From contig NZ_AJYQ02000038.1 of the NCBI RefSeq assembly GCF_000287055.2, positions 124,001-188,000 on the forward strand: a DNA stretch of 64,000 nucleotides. Direction: 5' to 3'. The notes below the pieces were generated by a model. It did no database searches and was not told where the DNA came from. It saw only the letters and a program-made list of their open reading frames with translations. This document shows positions 59,308-64,000 of the stretch, one piece after another. Within the stretch, counting starts at the first letter, position 1. Every line of letters starts with the position of its first letter. The stretch is from Vibrio genomosp. F10 str. ZF-129. Its GTDB lineage: Bacteria > Pseudomonadota > Gammaproteobacteria > Enterobacterales > Vibrionaceae. Both the position numbers and the translations under genes were made by a program.

Positions 59308-60395
59308 CCGATTTAAAGAATAAACAGGTATTTAACGAAACCTTAGTGACGTCATTAGACACATCCAATGCTGGTCAACCAAGCGGTGGTTACGAAAACG
59401 AGGGTGACGCAAGCAAAGAATTAAACGCGCATCTGGTGCTCAATAAACAACAAACCTTTGAGTCACCAGACAGTTTCTCCCCCATGGCTACATCAGTAGA
59501 AGAGGAAAGCCCAGAGCTCGAATTGGAGCAATTAATTAAGCCCAAAAAACGCACCAAAGGCCTAGCAGTAGCTCTATTTATTGCTTTTAGTGGTTTATTG
59601 GGTTGGCAAGCGGTTGATGCGGTAGTGACAGCGATTAGCGCATCGGATTGGCTGTCTTTAGGTTGGGCGGCACTGATCAGTGGTATCTCGTTATTAGGTC
59701 TCAGTGCAATAGGAAAGGAGCTATGGAAGCTACGAAAGCTCCGCCATCACTTCAGTACTCAAGAAGAGAGTCACGCTTTAATTCAAGAGGGTGGAATTGG
59801 TAAAGCACGTTCATTCTGTACCCGAGTAGCCAAAGAAAGCGGTTTGTCAGACGAGAATCCAAGTTTTGATAAGTGGAAAAATTGCCTAACCGCGTCTCAC
59901 AGTGATGCGGAAGTCATCGAGCTTTACGAGTCCATCGTTGTGAAGCAATTTGATCAAAAAGCGGCGCAGATCGTGACAAAGCATGCCTGTGAATCGGCCG
60001 TACTCGTGGCGGTTAGCCCACTTGCTTTGGCCGATATGGCATTAGTCGCCTGGCGTAATTTGAAAATGATCGACTCATTGGCGGCATTGTATGGGGTAGA
60101 GCTGGGTTACTGGTCGAGACTTTCCTTGTTCAAAATGGTTTTAATAAATATGGCGGCAGCCGGAGCCAGTGAATTGGCGGTTGATGCAAGCATGGATCTA
60201 TTGTCGATGGATCTCGCTGGCAAGCTTTCTGCTAGAGCAGGGCAGGGGATCGGCGTGGGTATTTTGTCGGCAAGAGTCGGCTTAAAGGCTATCGCGTTAT
60301 TACGACCAATGGCTTGGCACAAAGAAAACGCATTGACGCTCTCTACTATACGCAAACAGATCGTGTCGAAAGTCGCTGCAATTTCAATCAAATAG
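59304..60395 (+). CDS. ycjF: YcjF family membrane protein (UPF0283)
   Basis: 363 residues. A polar N-terminal 85 residues, two membrane helices (about 90-140; LAVALFIAFSGLLGWQAVD), and a C-terminal domain with VLVAVSPLALADMALVAWRN and ASELAVDASMDL. Always found with ycjX; function unknown. Together with tyrR this keeps the ycjX-ycjF-tyrR order of E. coli. Confidence 0.94.
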   Translation: MTDLKNKQVFNETLVTSLDTSNAGQPSGGYENEGDASKELNAHLVLNKQQTFESPDSFSPMATSVEEESPELELEQLIKPKKRTKGLAVALFIAFSGLLGWQAVDAVVTAISASDWLSLGWAALISGISLLGLSAIGKELWKLRKLRHHFSTQEESHALIQEGGIGKARSFCTRVAKESGLSDENPSFDKWKNCLTASHSDAEVIELYESIVVKQFDQKAAQIVTKHACESAVLVAVSPLALADMALVAWRNLKMIDSLAALYGVELGYWSRLSLFKMVLINMAAAGASELAVDASMDLLSMDLAGKLSARAGQGIGVGILSARVGLKAIALLRPMAWHKENALTLSTIRKQIVSKVAAISIK

Positions 60396-60497
60396 TGGCT
60401 GGTATCACCGTATTCAAGTTAGATTTCTTGACGCAATAAAAGCCATGAGCGACACTAGTGTCAACTTTTTCTGACACCGCTCAATTAGGATTTCTTA

Positions 60498-62042
60498 GTG
60501 CGTCTTGAAGTATTTTGTGAAGATCGATTAGGCCTTACCCGTGAACTGCTTGCTATCTTGGCCTCGAAGAATATAGATTTGCGTGGCATCGAAATCGATG
60601 TCAGTGGCATCATTTACTTAAATTGCCCTGATATTGATTTTGATACGTTCAGCGAACTTATGACTGAAATTCGTCGAATATCTGGTGTTAAGGATGTGAG
60701 AAAAATTCAATTTATGCCTATGGAAAGGCACAATACTGAGCTGATCTCTCTTCTTAATAACCTTCCGGATCCAGTACTGGCCATCGACTTGAAAGGTCAA
60801 ATCGATCTCGCCAACCATGCCGCAGTCGACCTCTTTAAGATCGCTGATACGGACATTATCGGGCAACAGGTCTCCGCGCTTTTACCCTGCTTTGATTTCT
60901 CATTGTGGTTCGAAGGTAACATTACTCGCCAACGTGAAAACATCGTTATTGATGGGTTAGATTACGCCATGGAAATCATGCCGGTATACATCAGTAGTGA
61001 GTCGAATGAATCCAGTTTAGCCAGCGCGGTTATGATCATCCGTTCAGGAAGTAATAAACCTCAGTTTGATGACAGTTTACCGCTGAACAACAATCTCGGT
61101 TTTGAACATTTCGTCGGCGTATCTAACCGACATAAAGCATTAATCAGCCAGGCTAAGAAACTTTCTATGCTGGATCAGCCCTTGTTAATTGAGGGTGAAA
61201 CGGGCACTGGAAAAGAGATGCTGGCAAGAGCATGCCATAATCGCTCAAACAGAGCGGCTTCTTCATTTCTTATTTTAAGTTGCGCGTCGATGCCAGACGA
61301 TGTGGCTGAAACGGAATTGTTCGGTCACGCACCAGGTTCGTTCAATCACGAGCAAGGTCATAAAGGGATTTTTGAACAAGCCAATGGCGGAACTGTTTTC
61401 TTAGATGAAATCGGTGAAATGAGTGCGCATCTACAAATTAAGTTGTTACGGTTCTTACAAGACGGGACGTTCCGACGGGTGGGTGAAGAGCATGAAGTTC
61501 ACGTTGATGTTCGAGTTATTGCCTCAACCCGACATAAGCTGGCTGAACTTGCCGATTCAGGCGCATTTAGAGAAGATCTATTCTATCGACTCAATGTCCT
61601 GACACTGCGCATTCCTGCATTACGAGAACGAACGAATGATATCGTTCCGTTGTTAGAGTTGTTTGCGGCGAAATACGCGAATCAGCTGGGTATGGTGAGA
61701 CCGAGTTTAGCCGATGACCTGGTGGATGGGCTATCGAACTACCCATGGCCGGGTAACATGCGACAACTCGATAATATGGTACTTAGGGCGCTAACAGAAT
61801 GGCAAGAAGGTCCGCTAGACTTGTCTTTGTTCCATTTACCACAATTAGAAACCGCTTCTTCAGGCATTCCCAACGTAAACTTAGACGGTTCGCTTGATGA
61901 GATCATGAAAGAATATGAGTCTCAGGTGCTTGAACGATTGTATCAGTCATTCCCATCAAGTCGTAAGCTCGCAAAGCGGTTGAACGTGTCTCATACCTCC
62001 ATCGCAAATAAGTTGCGTGACTACTCGATACGTAAAAATTAA
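60498..62042 (+). CDS. tyrR: Aromatic amino acid regulator TyrR
   Basis: 514 residues from a GTG with AGGA upstream, equal in length to E. coli TyrR. ACT domain (RLEVFCEDRLGLTRELL), PAS domain (about 80-190), sigma-54-type AAA domain with Walker A GETGTGKE, ELFGHAPGSF in place of the GAFTGA loop, and FLDEIGEMS, then a C-terminal HTH (LAKRLNVSHTSIANKL). The altered loop fits a sigma-70 regulator. It controls aromatic amino acid synthesis and uptake genes. Start codon of rimJ overlaps its stop by one base. Confidence 0.95.
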   Translation: MRLEVFCEDRLGLTRELLAILASKNIDLRGIEIDVSGIIYLNCPDIDFDTFSELMTEIRRISGVKDVRKIQFMPMERHNTELISLLNNLPDPVLAIDLKGQIDLANHAAVDLFKIADTDIIGQQVSALLPCFDFSLWFEGNITRQRENIVIDGLDYAMEIMPVYISSESNESSLASAVMIIRSGSNKPQFDDSLPLNNNLGFEHFVGVSNRHKALISQAKKLSMLDQPLLIEGETGTGKEMLARACHNRSNRAASSFLILSCASMPDDVAETELFGHAPGSFNHEQGHKGIFEQANGGTVFLDEIGEMSAHLQIKLLRFLQDGTFRRVGEEHEVHVDVRVIASTRHKLAELADSGAFREDLFYRLNVLTLRIPALRERTNDIVPLLELFAAKYANQLGMVRPSLADDLVDGLSNYPWPGNMRQLDNMVLRALTEWQEGPLDLSLFHLPQLETASSGIPNVNLDGSLDEIMKEYESQVLERLYQSFPSSRKLAKRLNVSHTSIANKLRDYSIRKN

Positions 62043-62623
62043 TGAATAGAGTTAATTCCCATAGAAGTGTTTATGAAGCCGATGATGATTTTATTCTTCG
62101 TACCGCTGAAATAGACGATGCGCAGAGAATTACGGATTACTTTAATCGTAATCGGACTCACCTAAAGGCTTGGGAACCTAAGCGAGAAGACGCGTTTTTC
62201 ACGTATCAAGGTTGGTCAAAGAAACTGATCAAACTACACGAACTGCACTCACTGGGGTTGGGGTTTTATTTGATTATCCTCTCTCCCGATTCGCAAACCG
62301 TTCTTGGGACCGTGTCGTTTAGTAATTTGTCCCGCTTTCCTTGCTACACCTGTACGGTGGGTTATTCGTTAGATGGACAGTTACAGGGTAAAGGAATCAT
62401 GACGCGCGCTCTAAATCGAGCTATAAATTACATGTTTACGTATCAGTCAATGCACCGAATTAATGCCGCCTACATGCCTAAAAACGAGCGCAGCGCTGCG
62501 GTGTTAAAAAATAATGGGTTTGAAAAAGAAGGGTTTGCCAAAAAATACTTGCTCATCAATGGGCAGTGGGAAGACCATATTTTAACCAGTTGTATTAATG
62601 AAAATTGGAAGGCGGTGAAGTAA
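62042..62623 (+). CDS. rimJ: GNAT acetyltransferase, RimJ-like
   Basis: 193 residues. GNAT fold with LRTAEIDDAQRITDYF, acetyl-CoA site region GYSLDGQLQGKGIMTRALN and MHRINAAYMPKNERSAAVLKNNGFEKEG, the RimJ/RimL pattern. E. coli RimJ acetylates the N-terminal alanine of ribosomal protein S5. The substrate here is inferred by family only. Translationally coupled to tyrR (stop/start overlap). Confidence 0.82.
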   Translation: MNRVNSHRSVYEADDDFILRTAEIDDAQRITDYFNRNRTHLKAWEPKREDAFFTYQGWSKKLIKLHELHSLGLGFYLIILSPDSQTVLGTVSFSNLSRFPCYTCTVGYSLDGQLQGKGIMTRALNRAINYMFTYQSMHRINAAYMPKNERSAAVLKNNGFEKEGFAKKYLLINGQWEDHILTSCINENWKAVK

Positions 62624-63226
62624 GTGAATGAACGCTTAGGAAAGCAACTCTCTCTAATTATTGAGCTTGACCAACTCAAATCTGTATTGCGTCGTACGCG
62701 AGTCAAAAGTGCAAATGGTCGGTTAGAAAACAGTGCTGAACACAGTTGGCATGTTGCGCTAATGGCGATATTGATGGAAGAGCATGCCAATGACAGCGTA
62801 GACATATCGAGAGTCGTTAAGATGTTATTACTGCATGATATCGTTGAAATCGACGCTGGAGATACGTTTGTTTATGATGTTGCGGCTTCGTTAGAGCAAG
62901 AAGAAAAAGAACTGGCCGCAGCAGAACGTCTGTTTTCAATGCTTCCAAGCGATCAAGGTCTTGAACTGAAAACCTTGTGGTTAGAATTCGAATCGGCCTC
63001 CACAGCAGACGCCAAGTTTGCCAAAGCGCTTGATCGTCTGATTCCAATGTTATTAAACTTTCATAATGAAGGGCAGAGTTGGAAAGAGCACGGTGTCACC
63101 AAAGAGCAAGTCCTTGGCGTTAACAGTAAAATAGCGCTCGGCTCGCAAACACTGTGGGATGAAGCGAAAAGAATGATTGAGCAAGCCGTCGATAATGGCT
63201 GGCTAAAAAATAACGAGGAAATTTAA
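62624..63226 (+). CDS. HD-domain phosphohydrolase, probable 5'-deoxynucleotidase
   Basis: 200 residues from a GTG immediately after the rimJ stop. HD-domain metal ligands are visible: SAEHSWHVALMA, LLLHDIVEIDAGD and ALDRLIPMLLN. The pattern is that of HDDC2/YfbR-type nucleotidases. The substrate is unproved. Third gene of a tightly packed tyrR-rimJ-HD-DUF2947 run; its stop overlaps the next start by one base. Confidence 0.8.
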   Translation: MNERLGKQLSLIIELDQLKSVLRRTRVKSANGRLENSAEHSWHVALMAILMEEHANDSVDISRVVKMLLLHDIVEIDAGDTFVYDVAASLEQEEKELAAAERLFSMLPSDQGLELKTLWLEFESASTADAKFAKALDRLIPMLLNFHNEGQSWKEHGVTKEQVLGVNSKIALGSQTLWDEAKRMIEQAVDNGWLKNNEEI

Positions 63227-63699
63227 TGTCGTATTTGCCTTTGGAACAGTACCAAAGAAAATGGATTTTCACGCACCAGTCCATGCCCGTTCCAGAAGAG
63301 GATCTCGCTAAGATTAAGCCTATGGATGCCGTGAGAGCATCGCAACTGTGGAAAGAAAATATCAGCCCACAGAGCCCTGATGCCGATCGTCTAAGCAATC
63401 AAGACTGGCCCAGTAAAGATTCTAACTGGTCGGCGGAAGTGAATTGGATAGACAGTTGGGAAGATGACGATCAAGGCTTTCCTGAAGAATTAGCCGAGAT
63501 GTTGAACTGGCAAGATGATGTGACCGTTTACTTTTGCTATGAGAAATACAATGTATTGGAAACCAAGTGGGCTACGTTTAAACAGCATTGGAAGAACTTT
63601 TTATTCTATGACGATGGCCCAATCTTGATTGCCCGCCGCAGAAAAGAAGCTCTGTGGTTCAACTCTAAAGGAACGGTTAAGTTCGGCGTTCGGAGCTGA
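63226..63699 (+). CDS. DUF2947-like tryptophan-rich protein
   Basis: 157 residues, soluble, unusually rich in Trp and acidic residues (WSAEVNWIDSWEDDDQGF; LETKWATFKQHWKNFL). The composition and YEKYNVLETKWATFK pattern match my recollection of DUF2947, a family of Vibrio and relatives with no known function. Last gene of the tyrR run; a terminator follows. Confidence 0.65.
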   Translation: MSYLPLEQYQRKWIFTHQSMPVPEEDLAKIKPMDAVRASQLWKENISPQSPDADRLSNQDWPSKDSNWSAEVNWIDSWEDDDQGFPEELAEMLNWQDDVTVYFCYEKYNVLETKWATFKQHWKNFLFYDDGPILIARRRKEALWFNSKGTVKFGVRS

Positions 63700-63741
63700 G
63701 TTTCTTTTATCAAAGCCTTATAAAATTTATCCAAGTAGCAT

Positions 63742-63768
63742 AAAAGCAGCGAAGTTCGCTGCTTTTTT
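63742..63768 (+). terminator. Terminator after the tyrR cluster
   Basis: AGCAGCGA / TCGCTGCT stem with a small loop and a run of six Ts. Confidence 0.9.
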
Positions 63769-63829
63769 GTGCTTGGCTCATATTTCAGTGCCTATACTTA
63801 GCAGACAGTTATCAACAAATAGGCTAAGA

Positions 63830-64000
63830 ATGAATGTAGAGAAAAAGATACTGGATTTAGTTGTTGGTATAACAGAACAAACCAACTCCATCTCGCTGGC
63901 ACACTGCGTCGTCGCGACGTTGTCAGAAATGGTCCCCATTCAAAGCGTTCATCTATTTCATTATAAAGGCGAAATCGCCCAACTCACCGCAGCCCTTACT
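63830..64000 (+). CDS. Start of an unidentified protein, cut by the window edge
   Basis: 57 codons are visible from the ATG at 63830, with AGG upstream. The N-terminus (VEKKILDLVVGITEQTNSIS, then LAHCVVATLSEMVPIQSVHL) is helical and then beta-like, as in GAF-type sensory regions of signalling proteins. Too little is visible to name it. Confidence 0.6.
   Translation, partial: MNVEKKILDLVVGITEQTNSISLAHCVVATLSEMVPIQSVHLFHYKGEIAQLTAALT

Overview
The window reads as a chromosomal segment of a Vibrio (Gammaproteobacteria). The evidence is gene content and order: a trpE-G-D-CF-B-A operon with separate trpG and trpD and a trpL leader; ygiQ, metR/metE, gspS-yciI-yciA, ycjX-ycjF-tyrR; and two gene pairs typical of vibrios, luxM-luxN (acyl-homoserine-lactone quorum sensing) and an H-NOX gene with its hybrid kinase (NO sensing). 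The species cannot be fixed from this alone. I saw no rRNA, tRNA, CRISPR array, prophage or transposase gene.

Layout. 1-4.7 kb: 5' part of ygiQ, a large c-di-GMP phosphodiesterase, an unknown membrane protein and a DUF4250 protein. 4.7-8.3 kb: divergent metR/metE around a control region with MetJ-type boxes and a MetR-type site. 8.4-10.9 kb: a secreted repeat protein, the type II secretion pilotin lipoprotein, yciI, yciA, a heptamer repeat and a small GemA-like protein. 11-14.7 kb: luxM-luxN. 14.9-16.2 kb: a DAACS symporter. 16.5-23.6 kb: the complete trp operon, with terminator, attenuator, Trp-rich leader peptide and a promoter overlapped by a TrpR operator, divergent from rnm-yciO-rluB. 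26.4-28 kb: a PAS-GAF-GGDEF cyclase followed by a MITE-like element. 28-33.8 kb: cydDC, trxB, a DUF2797 protein. 34-38.2 kb: a periplasmic-sensor GGDEF protein, sanA, a DUF3392 protein, maeA. 38.7-45 kb: an orphan gene, aspC, divergent HD-GYP and GGDEF genes, asnS. 45.2-48.4 kb: a chemoreceptor with a haem-c motif, queD, a repeat protein. 48.4-57.5 kb: sdaC-sdaA, nudL, H-NOX plus kinase, pabB, class I fumarase. 57.6-64 kb: small membrane protein, ycjX-ycjF, tyrR-rimJ-HD-DUF2947 and the start of another gene.

Two themes tie the window together. The first is signalling. LuxM/LuxN (autoinducer synthase and receptor kinase) and the H-NOX/kinase pair (HqsK-like, which in V. harveyi feeds the same LuxU relay) lie about 38 kb apart. 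Around them are five c-di-GMP enzymes: one EAL, three GGDEF and one HD-GYP. A chemoreceptor with a periplasmic CxxCH haem site adds a possible redox or gas sensor. The second is amino-acid and one-carbon metabolism with classical regulation: MetJ/MetR on metE, TrpR plus attenuation on trp, TyrR, PabB, serine uptake and deamination (SdaC/SdaA), AspC and AsnS.

The most novel-looking items are the 15-residue tandem-repeat membrane protein at 47.7 kb, the haem-c chemoreceptor, the H-NOX/kinase pair set between pabB and nudL, the MITE-like element touching the stop codon of a cyclase gene, a Fur-box-like site in front of cydD, and several unexplained palindromes upstream of signalling genes.
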